From Brevinema andersonii (GTDB lineage: Bacteria; Spirochaetota; DYKD01): a DNA stretch of 48,003 bases. The stretch spans positions 1 through 48,003 of the forward strand of contig DYKD01000019.1 of the NCBI GenBank assembly GCA_020722765.1. The letters are read 5' to 3'. Numbering within the stretch: the stretch's first letter is position 1; the number at the start of each line of letters is the position of its first letter. The position numbers and the translations under genes were made by a program. The notes under the pieces are model-generated. The model was not told where the DNA came from. It saw only the letters and a program-made list of their open reading frames with translations, and did not search any database. Of this stretch, positions 16,824-28,354 are shown piece by piece.

Positions 16824-17347
16824 TAAAAAAAACAATGATTCTGCTGGCTTTCATTTCTCTTTTGTCAAGTGGAACAATGCCCGCTATGACAAACACCCAG
16901 TCAACAGTATTTGAAATGTACAAGGACGTCCCACAGACACACTGGGCATACGATGCCATATTTGAACTTTCCCAAAAAGGTGTCATGATTGGCTATTTTG
17001 ACAAGAACGACAAGTCCTTCAAGGGAGAACGGAATCTGACACGTTATGAATTCGCTCTTGCCTTGGCCAAAGCCATGATAAAAATCGAAGAGAACATAAG
17101 GGCTGAAAAGAAAAGCGAAATCGATATCCAGACGTTCTTAAAAAGCAAGAATGTGCCAGAAAAAGACGTGGAACTCATGTCCATGCTGATGCAGGAATTC
17201 AAATCAGAATTGAATGAATTGAACATAAGAATGACACGGATGGAAGAATATCATAAACGTTCTCCTCACTCAAATCTTGCCCTCTATTTCAGCATTGGAT
17301 CACTGCTTGCCTCCTTCGCGGCATTGACACTGGCCATTCAGAAGTAG
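16820..17347 (+). CDS. exported SLH-domain coiled-coil protein with C-terminal membrane helix
   Basis: A 175-residue protein. A signal peptide or N-terminal anchor covers residues 1-22. One S-layer-homology domain lies at about 31-90 (YKDVPQTHWAYDAI and LTRYEFALALAKAM are the diagnostic parts). A charged helical segment (92-150) is probably coiled coil. A hydrophobic helix ends the protein (about 155-173). SLH domains bind peptidoglycan or its secondary polymers, so this may tether outer membrane to wall. It is translationally coupled to proS and its stop abuts the ATG of the LptD-like gene. Confidence 0.8.
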   Translation: MIKKTMILLAFISLLSSGTMPAMTNTQSTVFEMYKDVPQTHWAYDAIFELSQKGVMIGYFDKNDKSFKGERNLTRYEFALALAKAMIKIEENIRAEKKSEIDIQTFLKSKNVPEKDVELMSMLMQEFKSELNELNIRMTRMEEYHKRSPHSNLALYFSIGSLLASFAALTLAIQK

Positions 17348-19801
17348 ATGCGCTTTCTTGTCCTGACAATCATATTATTCATAATACCAAACCATTCACT
17401 GACCGCACAGACAAACAGCCAGACGAACATGGCCCTGGTCACATATTTCTCCCAAAACGTATCAACAAACATCCCTGTTGGAAAAGGGAAAAAACGGGAT
17501 GCCCTCATATTGGAACGGGCAGACAATGTAGAATACATGCAAATTAAAAACATCGGGGAAGATATTGTCAAAATCAGAGGGAGAGCGACAATCGCCTACA
17601 AGAATGACAAACTCCGCGCAGATACAATAACAATCAACCTCAAGACAAAAAAGATATACGGATGGGGAGATGTCTATCTTGTGGAAGGGTCAAGGACAAT
17701 ACTTGGCGAAAGTTTCTTTTATGACATGGAAAAAGAAAAAGGTGCTGTCTACCAGGCTTCTACAGTCATTGATGGTCTGCTCTATTCAGGCGCAGGTATA
17801 AAAAACCTTGATAAAGATTTTTACAAGGTAGAAAACGGATATTTTTCCACATGCGCATACGATCATCCACATTATTATCTTGGTGTAAACAAGATTTGGC
17901 TTTATCCGGACAACTCATTTCTTATCATGCATCTCAGATACATCGTAGGAGGAACAACCCTTTTTTACTTTCCTTTTGCTTTCAAAACCAAAAAAGGGAC
18001 GGGAATAACCAGTTATGCAGGTTATAGTTCTTCAAAAGGATTTTTCTTACAGAATACTTATGGTGTGAAATCGCTCAGAAAAATACTTAACCTGGAGTTA
18101 CGGGCTGATTACTACCAGTTCAACGGAATCTATGCTGGAACATCAATGAAACTCATGAAAATGGATATTTCTCTTAATGCGGCAATGAACAGGACACTTC
18201 AGATTGATGGCTCATATCTCAATACATTCAGATGGATGAATACAGTCAACCTGAACCATTCCTTTTCCATCCCTGCCAAAACACTCACACAGATACAAGC
18301 TTATTATTTCAACACAAGTGATACTTTTTTTCATTCAGATTATATGACACGTTCATATAAAGGGGGGATATCCTTTGATTCTCTCAATCTTTTGCAGACA
18401 ACATCCCCCTACCATAATCCGTCTTATTACAACCAAAACACCTATTATCTTACATTATCAGATTCAAGAGGGCCATCATACCTTTCATTGGCTTTACGTA
18501 TGAACGTATTATGGAACAATGTGTCTGACAAGTTTGTGTTCAGCACAATGCAACTCCCCGATGCGACGTATCGCTATTCTGGATCTTTTTCACCATTCAT
18601 AAAGAAAAGCAATGAAACAGCGCTTTACAGGTTAGGAACGTTTTTTCTCAATGATTTCAGATGGTCGGCCTATTCCACTGTCAATAACAGGGTGTATCTT
18701 GATATGTTGACACAAAAATATATGAAAAACGAAATTTCATGGAACACTTATGCAAATCTCTCAAAATCCTTCCTTATAGGTAAAATATTCTCATACTCAC
18801 CATCGTTAAGGACAGGAAACATCTATCTGACAGGAAAAGGTCTGAATGAATCTGAACTTCTTAATTTCAAAAATGCTTCCTACCTCTATCTGGCATATAG
18901 TGAAGGATATCAGTTCAACATACATGGTTTATTCAGAATCAAAGTTCCTTTTTCTTCATATTTTAATTTTTCCAGAAACATGAACTGGAGAATGGATCAT
19001 TCCATCAAAAGTGAATATGGGAGAAAAAACTCTTTTTCTGGAACCCTGTCATATTATTTCGGTCTTAAGGGATTCAGTTATTCAGCCAATGTTTCCGCAA
19101 ACTTTCTGACAAAAACAAACATCCCCTTACGTCTGGATGATAGAAGCATCTATAACAATATCAACCAATCTGCATCCTTAAACATATATAATAGGCTCAT
19201 TATCAGAGACTCGCATCAGTATAGCATAAAAGATTCAAAACACGTGGGAAACATATTTAACATGTCTTGGGGACATTCTAAATTCAACCTGTTTAACATG
19301 AAGATTGAATCTGCAAATATGAATACGGTTTTTAACTATAATTTTGATAACCCTCTTCAAAGCTACATCCTGGTAAACTGGGAGTTCTCATTTGAACCTT
19401 TCAAGTATACGTCTATAAACATATCTGGATCATCTAGAAACAGGCAACTTTATGTCTATTCAAAAAACCTTTTAGAAAAATACGGATACTCACCTTTATT
19501 ATACAGGAATATAGGAACCGACCTGCTGGATTCTTTCAATTTTCTAGATATCAACAAAAGAAAAAATTCAATGTTCAAGATGCAATCCGTGTCGCTCTAC
19601 TTCAAACATGATTTGCATTGCTGGGAAATGGATGGAGGATATACCTTGTACCAACAATATACTTCTATTCCGTATTATGATAATATCGGATATCCATATT
19701 GGGAACATAGGATATGGATACAGATAAACCTGAAAAACTATGAGTCTGTAAGATACAAGAAAGAAAAAGTCTCTCCTCCACCAGTCTTTGAAAACCAATA
19801 A
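17348..19801 (+). CDS. lptD: LptD/OstA-like outer-membrane LPS-assembly protein
   Basis: An 817-residue exported protein. The signal peptide is residues 1-20. An OstA/LptA-like beta-jellyroll (about 50-150, with KIRGRATIAYKNDKLRADTI and KKIYGWGDVYLVEG) is followed by NGYFSTC, the IVGGTTLFYFPF segment, and a long region rich in alternating aromatic residues that fits a large beta-barrel. It would insert LPS-like lipids into the outer leaflet. The barrel ends without an obvious C-terminal aromatic signature of BAM substrates. Its ATG directly follows the SLH stop codon. The LptD call is by domain order, as the barrel is poorly conserved. Confidence 0.78.
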   Translation: MRFLVLTIILFIIPNHSLTAQTNSQTNMALVTYFSQNVSTNIPVGKGKKRDALILERADNVEYMQIKNIGEDIVKIRGRATIAYKNDKLRADTITINLKTKKIYGWGDVYLVEGSRTILGESFFYDMEKEKGAVYQASTVIDGLLYSGAGIKNLDKDFYKVENGYFSTCAYDHPHYYLGVNKIWLYPDNSFLIMHLRYIVGGTTLFYFPFAFKTKKGTGITSYAGYSSSKGFFLQNTYGVKSLRKILNLELRADYYQFNGIYAGTSMKLMKMDISLNAAMNRTLQIDGSYLNTFRWMNTVNLNHSFSIPAKTLTQIQAYYFNTSDTFFHSDYMTRSYKGGISFDSLNLLQTTSPYHNPSYYNQNTYYLTLSDSRGPSYLSLALRMNVLWNNVSDKFVFSTMQLPDATYRYSGSFSPFIKKSNETALYRLGTFFLNDFRWSAYSTVNNRVYLDMLTQKYMKNEISWNTYANLSKSFLIGKIFSYSPSLRTGNIYLTGKGLNESELLNFKNASYLYLAYSEGYQFNIHGLFRIKVPFSSYFNFSRNMNWRMDHSIKSEYGRKNSFSGTLSYYFGLKGFSYSANVSANFLTKTNIPLRLDDRSIYNNINQSASLNIYNRLIIRDSHQYSIKDSKHVGNIFNMSWGHSKFNLFNMKIESANMNTVFNYNFDNPLQSYILVNWEFSFEPFKYTSINISGSSRNRQLYVYSKNLLEKYGYSPLLYRNIGTDLLDSFNFLDINKRKNSMFKMQSVSLYFKHDLHCWEMDGGYTLYQQYTSIPYYDNIGYPYWEHRIWIQINLKNYESVRYKKEKVSPPPVFENQ

Positions 19802-19829
19802 GAAACCCCGGCTTGCACCAGGGTTTCTT
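19800..19829. terminator. hairpin between convergent lptD-like gene and gyrA
   Basis: AAGAAACCC (19800-19808) pairs perfectly with GGGTTTCTT (19821-19829) around a 12-base loop, in the 45-base gap between two converging genes. A short T-rich stretch follows on the plus side, so it is probably a shared terminator. Confidence 0.6.
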
Positions 19830-19846
19830 GAGGGAAATTTTTCTAT

Positions 19847-22303
19847 TTATTGTTTTTCTTCGTCAATATCCTCTTGAATAAGAGCCACATCTTTGACCTT
19901 GTCATCCTTGTTCAAAGTGATAACCCTGACTCCTTGCGTACTTCGTCCTTGCATGGAAATGGACTTCACTTCTATGCGGATCATGACTCCCTTCTCAGAA
20001 ATGATCATTAGCTCATCATTGTCCCCTACGGATTTTATGGTAACAGCCTGACCGTTTCTTTCCTCAATCTTGACATAGGTCATCCCTTTTCCACCGCGTC
20101 CTTTGACTGCAAAATTCTTAAAATCCATCCTCTTGCCATAACCGTTTTCAGTTATGACAAAAAGGGATGTCTTGGGATCGACCGTTGTCATTCCTACGAC
20201 AACATCTTTTCCATCAACAGTGATTCCCTTGATTCCTTTGGCTCCCCTGCCCATATTCCTGATCTTGGAAAGGTTCATCCTTAATCCTCGACCACTAGCT
20301 GTTCCGATAAAAGCTTCCGTATCCTTCCCTACGGGAACCACTTCCATAAGATCATCATCAGGACTCAGATTGATGGCTGTAATCCCCTTTTTCTTGGCAT
20401 TCTCAAATTCCGCTGTACCTGTTTTCTTGATAACACCTTTTCGAGTGACCATAGCCAATGCTGTAGATTCAGAAAATTCACGTATACAGACGAATGCCGT
20501 GATGGTCTCGTTCTGACTCATATTAAGAAGCGATTTGATGGGTTTGCCTTTTGCAAGTTTACTTTCCTGTGGAATCTCATAAGTCTTGATCCAGAATACT
20601 TTTCCTTTATTTGTAAAGAAAAGAACATGGTCATGTGTGGAGGCAATCAGGATTCTCTCTATATAATCTTCCTCATTCACCTTGCTGGATTGGACTCCAC
20701 GGCCACCTCTTTTCTGTCGTCTATAGGCATCAATCGGCATACGCTTGATATATCCTGCATGGGATATTGTAATGACAACATCCTCATCAGCGATGATATC
20801 TTCGACAGAGAAATCCTGGGTCTCTTCTTTGACAATGGTTGTCTTGCGAGGATTCTTATATTTGTCACGGAGCTGGATAAGCTCTTTCTTGATGACTTCC
20901 ATCAGCTTTGACTCATTCGCCAGGATCTCTTTCAGTTCCTTGATAAGTTTCTGTATTTCATCAAATTCAGTCTTGATCTTCTCTATTTCCAAAGAAGTCA
21001 GTTTCTGAAGTTTCATATCAAGAATAGCATCAACTTGGGCAAGACTAAACTTGAATTTTTCCATCAAGTTTGTTCTTGCATTTTCCACGTTTTTGGATTG
21101 TTTGATAATCCGGATCACTTCGTCAATGTTATTAAGAGCGATAATCAAGCCTTCCAAGATATGCGCTTTTTCTTCGGCTTTTCGCAGATCAAATTTCGTA
21201 CGCCGTATGACAACATCTCTTCTATGCTTGATATATTCAGAGAGAATTTCCCTTAAATTCAAAATCTTAGGTTGGTTCTTGACCAATGCAAGAAGAATGA
21301 TCCCGTATGAAATCTGTAATTGTGTATGCTTATATAATTGATTCAAGATAATCTGATATTCCACATTTTTGCGTAATTCAATGACGATCCTCATGCCATC
21401 TCGATCTGATTCATCCCGTAATGCTGTTATGCCATCAATCTTCTTGTCTTTTACCAAAGCGGCGATGCTTTCAATCAAGGTTGTCTTGTTGACCTGATAA
21501 GGAATTTCTGTAACAATCAAGCTTTCCTTGCCGTTCTTAGAAACTTCATAATCTACCTTGGCTCTCAGCATGATCTTACCACGACCTGTCTCATACGCGT
21601 CACGGATACCGTTGACACCGTGTATGCTTCCTGCAGTGGGAAAATCCGGTCCTTTTATATGTTTGGTGAGATCCGATATCTTAGCATTAGGATTATCTAT
21701 TAAAAAAATAACAGCATTGATGACTTCCTCAAGATTGTGAGGTGGAATATTTGTGGCCATACCGACAGCAATGCCGTTAGAACCGTTTACTAAAAGGTTT
21801 GGGAAGGCTGTAGGAAGAACAAGAGGTTCCTGCTTGGTATCATCAAAATTGGGGACAAAATCAACAGTCTCTTTTTCAAGATCCTTGAGAAGTTCTTCAG
21901 CTAAAAGGGAAAGCTTGGCTTCAGTATACCTATACGCAGCCGCGCTATCACCATCAACCGAACCGAAATTACCTTGACCATTAACCAATGGTTCACGCAA
22001 AGAGAAATCCTGCACCATACGAACCATTGTATCATAAACAGCCATATCCCCATGGGGATGGTAATTTCCTAAAACTTCACCGACAATTTTTGCGGATTTG
22101 ACGAATGGTTTCTGGTGAGTCCATCCCTTTTCATGCATGGCATAAAGGATACGACGATGAACAGGTTTCATGCCATCGCGGACGTCTGGCAACGCACGAC
22201 CAACAATAACACTCATTGCATAATCTATATATGCAGACTTCATTTCCTCCTCAATGGGGGAATCTGAAATATTCTTATCTTTCAAGTTTTCTTGGTCGGA
22301 CAT
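19847..22303 (-). CDS. gyrA: DNA gyrase subunit A
   Basis: GyrA of 818 residues. The catalytic Tyr126 is in AAAYRYTE. The GyrA box QKRGGRG, which distinguishes gyrase from topoisomerase IV, is present, followed by the beta-pinwheel C-terminal domain. In the quinolone-resistance region HPHGDMAVYD, Met87 replaces the Ser found at E. coli position 83, while Asp91 (E. coli Asp87) is kept. It follows gyrB after 18 bases and ends the dnaA-to-gyrA gene run. Its tail is acidic (DIDEEKQ). Confidence 0.97.
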   Translation of the reverse strand: MSDQENLKDKNISDSPIEEEMKSAYIDYAMSVIVGRALPDVRDGMKPVHRRILYAMHEKGWTHQKPFVKSAKIVGEVLGNYHPHGDMAVYDTMVRMVQDFSLREPLVNGQGNFGSVDGDSAAAYRYTEAKLSLLAEELLKDLEKETVDFVPNFDDTKQEPLVLPTAFPNLLVNGSNGIAVGMATNIPPHNLEEVINAVIFLIDNPNAKISDLTKHIKGPDFPTAGSIHGVNGIRDAYETGRGKIMLRAKVDYEVSKNGKESLIVTEIPYQVNKTTLIESIAALVKDKKIDGITALRDESDRDGMRIVIELRKNVEYQIILNQLYKHTQLQISYGIILLALVKNQPKILNLREILSEYIKHRRDVVIRRTKFDLRKAEEKAHILEGLIIALNNIDEVIRIIKQSKNVENARTNLMEKFKFSLAQVDAILDMKLQKLTSLEIEKIKTEFDEIQKLIKELKEILANESKLMEVIKKELIQLRDKYKNPRKTTIVKEETQDFSVEDIIADEDVVITISHAGYIKRMPIDAYRRQKRGGRGVQSSKVNEEDYIERILIASTHDHVLFFTNKGKVFWIKTYEIPQESKLAKGKPIKSLLNMSQNETITAFVCIREFSESTALAMVTRKGVIKKTGTAEFENAKKKGITAINLSPDDDLMEVVPVGKDTEAFIGTASGRGLRMNLSKIRNMGRGAKGIKGITVDGKDVVVGMTTVDPKTSLFVITENGYGKRMDFKNFAVKGRGGKGMTYVKIEERNGQAVTIKSVGDNDELMIISEKGVMIRIEVKSISMQGRSTQGVRVITLNKDDKVKDVALIQEDIDEEKQ

Positions 22304-22321
22304 GTTAAAAACTCCTCTTTA

Positions 22322-24571
<2,250 letters not shown>

Positions 24572-24579
<8 letters not shown>

Positions 24580-25632
24580 GACGAATCACCAAACTGTCCT
24601 TATCCTGAACCATGTTCCTATCGTTGACACATTCAAAAACCTGCATATCGGAAAAATCATTATAAAAAAAATCTCTCATCACCTGCCTGTGTTCAGGATC
24701 AAGTTCAAAAAAAACATCATCCAAAAGAAGAATGGGGGTCTTATATCCTTGTCTCACAAATTCCTGTATCTGCACTACCTTCAGTATAATGCCGGCAATT
24801 CGCATCTGTCCCAAAGAAGAACATTCCTTGAAAAGCCGTTGTTGTGACAGGAACAGGACGTCATCCTTATGCGGCCCAAAAAGACAAAACCCTGATTCTA
24901 TTTCTTTATCCCTGTAAGTTTCTTGAACCGCAACGTATTCGCTAATATCTGTATTCTCTTTCAGTTTTGTCTTATAGATGGTTTCAAGACTTATGGAACC
25001 TGAGACCTTCTCTTTGAAAAGCATGTTGATGGGTTCTGAAACGGCTTTAATGTAACTCCTTCTTTTCTCTATCAGATAAAGGGCATGTTGAGGAATCTGT
25101 ATATCAATCAGCTGCAGGAGATCAAAGTTTTTTTTTTAAGAATCTCCCGTTTTTGTTTCATAAGATGATTATAAATAACCAAATGGTTATAATAATTGGA
25201 ATCCATTTGGGATAAAAGAACATCAAGATACCGTCTTCTCATAGAGGAAGAGCCCCTGAAAAGCTCTATATCATCAGTATGAAAAAGGACAGACTTCATA
25301 TGAGCAACAAGATTTCGAACAGGAATCTTTTTATCATCCATCAAAACCTGTTTTCCTTTTGTTTTGCTGTATATGACTTCTATCTTGTGTTCTTCTGAAC
25401 CATCTTCCAAAACAAGTCCTGAGACATTAAAAAAATCCTGTCCATGCAATATCAAAGATTCTTCATCAGAAGTCCTAAAAGACCTTGTAATGGACAGGTA
25501 GTTAACAGCTTCTAAAAAATTGGTTTTTCCAGAACCATTACATCCTACTAAAACAACATGTCTTGCATCTGTAAAAAAATCCTGTTTGGAATAATTCCTA
25601 AAATTTATAAGACTGAGTTTTTTGAGACGCAT
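24572..25632 (-). pseudogene. recF: recF, split by a frame change at a ten-base A-run (possibly functional by slippage)
   Basis: RecF, the SMC-like ATPase of gap repair that helps load RecA. The N-terminal part (25632 to about 25128) has Walker A GCNGSGKT (30-37). The C-terminal part has the SSLGQMR signature and Walker B LLLDDVFFELD. The two halves are in different frames. In gene sense a run of ten A (25137-25128) follows CTT; as written it leads to a stop within nine codons, whereas eleven A would read on through NFDLLQLIDIQIPQH and give an intact 353-residue RecF. The gene directly follows dnaN. Either the count of A is a sequencing error, the gene is newly broken, or RNA polymerase slippage on the A-run restores the frame. 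Everything else about it is intact. Confidence 0.85.
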
Positions 25633-26751
25633 TTATGCTATTTTCATAGGCATGATCACAGAAAGAAAATTATTGTTGTCTTTTTCGCGGATGACAGCAG
25701 GGTTTGTGTTTTTATTGAATTGGAAAACAACCTCTTCTGAATCTATGACCTTGAGCACATCAACCAGAAAAAAGGAGTTGAATGCTATGACAAAATCATC
25801 GGACAGTTTCTGTGATATGTTCTTAATATCTATCTCTTCATTGGCATCACCAAGATCTGGATCAGTAGCGTTAAAAACAACAGAGTTTTTCTTGTTCATG
25901 GTCATTGTCAATTTTTTGAAATTTTCTGTTACCATGACAGAAATACGGCGAACCGCTGTCATCATTTCCTGGGAATTGAAAGAGACCTCCATTTCAGTGG
26001 AAGAAGGGACAACCTGTTGATAATCCGGGAACTCTCCATCAATCAGCCGTGAAATGATGGAGATATTGTCAAACCTGAAAAAAATCTGGTTTTCTGTGAC
26101 ACCTAGCTGGCATTCCCCTTCCGTACCTAACATTTTTTCTATCTCTCCAAGCACTTTTTTAGATACAATGACATTTTTTTCTTCTGGCAACCCTTCTACT
26201 GCCGAATTAATAAGGGACAACCTGCGTCCATCTGTGGCAACCATCAACATCCTGTCTTTTTTGATATTGAGTAGAATGCCGTTTAACACATATCTTGTAT
26301 CATCATTCGATGCTGAAAGAATGACTTTCTTGATCATATTTTTCAATATTTTCTGTTCAATCTTGAAAATATTCTTGTTGCTGACGACTGGTAATTCAGG
26401 ATAATCATCCTTGGAAAGTCCTTTCAAAGTGAAAAGGGCTTTTGTTTCCTTGTTCATAGTCTTGATTTTCATTGTGTTGTCTTCTGTAGCAACAAGCTGT
26501 ATATCGTCATTGGGTAGGTTTGATATGATTTCGTTGATTTTTTTCCCAAAAACAACTACAGCACCGTTATTTTCTATACTTGCCTGTATCTGTATAACGA
26601 CAGAGGTATCCAAGTCTGTTGAATATATTTTCAGCATGTCGCTGGTAGCATCTATGACAAGATCTGCCTTATTTATATTTTTTGTAAGTAGCAAGGATTC
26701 TGCTGTTCGTATAGCTTTCAATAAGGGGTCTTTTGAACAAACTATTTTCAT
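25633..26751 (-). CDS. dnaN: DNA polymerase III beta subunit (sliding clamp)
   Basis: A 372-residue beta clamp with three tandem clamp folds. Recognisable segments are MLMVATDGRRLS and the C-terminal MPMKIA ending. It encircles DNA and tethers the polymerase and other proteins. AGGAG lies seven bases before the ATG. The recF ATG follows immediately after its stop. It is separated from dnaA by a 216-base A+T-rich gap that looks like the origin. Confidence 0.97.
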   Translation of the reverse strand: MKIVCSKDPLLKAIRTAESLLLTKNINKADLVIDATSDMLKIYSTDLDTSVVIQIQASIENNGAVVVFGKKINEIISNLPNDDIQLVATEDNTMKIKTMNKETKALFTLKGLSKDDYPELPVVSNKNIFKIEQKILKNMIKKVILSASNDDTRYVLNGILLNIKKDRMLMVATDGRRLSLINSAVEGLPEEKNVIVSKKVLGEIEKMLGTEGECQLGVTENQIFFRFDNISIISRLIDGEFPDYQQVVPSSTEMEVSFNSQEMMTAVRRISVMVTENFKKLTMTMNKKNSVVFNATDPDLGDANEEIDIKNISQKLSDDFVIAFNSFFLVDVLKVIDSEEVVFQFNKNTNPAVIREKDNNNFLSVIMPMKIA

Positions 26752-26835
26752 GTGTTATCTCCTATTAATATATATATAAAGTAATAATACTATTAAGAAC
26801 GTTTGTTTGTTCATATCTTTTTAACTGCTTTTATT

Positions 26836-26859
26836 GTCCTTTTTATAGGACTTTTTTTT
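26836..26859 (+). terminator. small hairpin followed by eight T inside the candidate origin
   Basis: GTCCT (26836-26840) pairs with AGGAC (26847-26851) around a 6-base loop and is followed by eight T (26852-26859) on the plus strand. It has the form of a weak intrinsic terminator for plus-strand transcripts, although both flanking genes are on the minus strand. It may instead be an origin structure. Confidence 0.35.
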
Positions 26860-26887
26860 AAGCCAGTTGCGTTCATAAAAAATCATA

Positions 26888-26916
26888 ATAAAATCATTTC
26901 TGATAAAAACCGTCAA
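26888..26916 (-). promoter_or_regulatory. candidate dnaN promoter
   Basis: On the minus strand TTGACG (26916-26911) is followed after 17 bases by TTTTAT (26893-26888). It lies within the candidate origin, between the inverted repeat pairs. The -10 is imperfect. Confidence 0.35.
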
Positions 26917-26967
26917 TAATCCTGTTTTATGAACAGTGTAAACAGTTTATGAACAAATTTTTATGAC

Positions 26968-28308
26968 TTAAAAACCTTCCTTTAAATCAGAAATTATCTT
27001 ATCAATATTGTTTTTAAGGACTATGTCCTTTTCCAGGGATTCTTTTATTTTCTTGTATGAATGAATGACAACAGAATGAGTTTTTCCAAACTCACGACCG
27101 ATTTCAGTAACAGGAATGTTTGTTAATTCCTGTGCGACATACATGGCGACTTGACGAGGAATTAAAACAGAAGCGTCTTTTCTTTTGTCTTTCAGCATTT
27201 TCAATGGGATTTTATAGATTGAAGCGACCTTGTCCATTATTTTAAACAGATTGATACTTGATTTTTTATGCCTGTCAATGAATATTTCAAGGATGTTATC
27301 AATCAGTCCTGTTGAAACCGGGAGGGAGAGAGTTCGGCATTCCAGAATCAACCTGTTCATGACACCTTCAAGTTCCCTGATGTCATCAGTTAATTGGGAG
27401 GCGATATGAGCAATATGTCTGGACTCTATTTGGAAACTTTCTTTTTCAGCAAGACGACGGAGTATGGTTTGTCTAGTTTCAACATCAGGAGATTGTATTT
27501 CGACTAAAAGACCTTGTTCAAAACGGTTACTTAAACGGGATTGTATGGCTGGCATCTCTTTTGGAGGTCTATCTGATGTCAAGACAATCTGTTTTCCAGC
27601 AAGGAAAAGGTAGTTGAAAAACTGGAGGAAGGAATCCTGGAATTTTTCTTTACCCGAAAGCAGGTTGACATCATCAAAAAGGAGTATATCGACTTCTTTG
27701 TATTTTTTATTAAAAGAGCCCCAATCGTCTTTGTTCTGAAGGCAATTCGTATAATCCAGGCTAAATTCGTCGATTGTAGCATATTTGACTACAAAATGTG
27801 GATTGTTGGAGGAGACGTGGTTGCCAATGGAATGAAGGAGATGTGTTTTTCCCACTCCGCGTTTTCCTACGAGGAAGAGTGGGTTATAGTTTTTACCAGG
27901 ATTATTTGCTACAGATAGACAAGCAGAAAAGGCGATCCTGTTAGAATCACCGACAACGAAAGAATCAAATTTGAATTTTTCAAAAAAATGTTTTCTTAGG
28001 CTGAGAGGTTTAGGTTTCTGTTGGATGGAGGATTCGTTTCTGAAATCTATGGGAGGAGATTCAATTTTATCTCTTTCTACGATCTTGAAAAGGACGGAAA
28101 CATCCTTTTGGGTGATCTGTTTCAGGGCTTTTTTTATCTGTTCGCCATAGTTTTTTTCAATGAATTTCTGTTGGAAAGAATTATGGACTTCGAGGACAAT
28201 ATCCGAATCGCCTTGTTCAATGGATCTGATAGGTCTGATCCAAGAATCGAAAACGGACTGTTTCATTTCTTTAGAGATTATATCGAGTGTTTTTTGCCAA
28301 AGATTCAT
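26968..28308 (-). CDS. dnaA: chromosomal replication initiator DnaA, with divergent DNA-binding signature
   Basis: DnaA of 446 residues. Domain I is at 1 to about 75 (LWQKTLDIIS). A short linker follows. The AAA+ domain has Walker A GKRGVGKT and Walker B LLFDDVNLL. Domain IV is the DNA-binding domain. There the usual FGGRDHTTV signature reads FGKTHSVV: one residue is missing, the Asp is Thr, the His is kept, and the two Thr are Ser and Val. The PRQ contact segment is kept, and my manual alignment puts Lys at the E. coli Arg399 position. These changes suggest altered box recognition. AAAGG lies about nine bases before the ATG. Confidence 0.96.
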   Translation of the reverse strand: MNLWQKTLDIISKEMKQSVFDSWIRPIRSIEQGDSDIVLEVHNSFQQKFIEKNYGEQIKKALKQITQKDVSVLFKIVERDKIESPPIDFRNESSIQQKPKPLSLRKHFFEKFKFDSFVVGDSNRIAFSACLSVANNPGKNYNPLFLVGKRGVGKTHLLHSIGNHVSSNNPHFVVKYATIDEFSLDYTNCLQNKDDWGSFNKKYKEVDILLFDDVNLLSGKEKFQDSFLQFFNYLFLAGKQIVLTSDRPPKEMPAIQSRLSNRFEQGLLVEIQSPDVETRQTILRRLAEKESFQIESRHIAHIASQLTDDIRELEGVMNRLILECRTLSLPVSTGLIDNILEIFIDRHKKSSINLFKIMDKVASIYKIPLKMLKDKRKDASVLIPRQVAMYVAQELTNIPVTEIGREFGKTHSVVIHSYKKIKESLEKDIVLKNNIDKIISDLKEGF

Positions 28309-28354
28309 AAGCGGAAACCTTTCAATTATCAGTTTTTTGTCACCTTGAGCGTAT

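Larger units (their letters stand above)
26808..26955. repeat. four TTATGAACA-type repeats, candidate divergent DnaA boxes
   Basis: Two exact TTATGAACA copies lie on the plus strand at 26927-26935 and 26947-26955, spaced exactly 20 bases. Two inverted copies are TTATGAACG (plus-strand GTTCATAA starting at 26871) and ATATGAACA (plus-strand TGTTCATAT starting at 26808). They point inward as two pairs. I noticed no other copy in the window, although my reading was by eye. They differ from TTATCCACA at positions 5 and 6. Confidence 0.6.
26752..26967. other. candidate replication origin (oriC) between dnaA and dnaN
   Basis: A 216-base, strongly A+T-rich gap between dnaA and dnaN, the commonest place for bacterial oriC. 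It holds an almost pure A+T stretch (26762-26798) that could be the unwinding element, four near-identical 9-mers of TTATGAACA type, a small hairpin and a possible dnaN promoter. No standard TTATCCACA box is present. The call rests on location, A+T content and repeats. Confidence 0.7.

Noticed and set aside
19241-19246. CACGTG in the lptD-like gene as a parS
   Set aside because: The left flank is CAAAA and does not form the palindrome.
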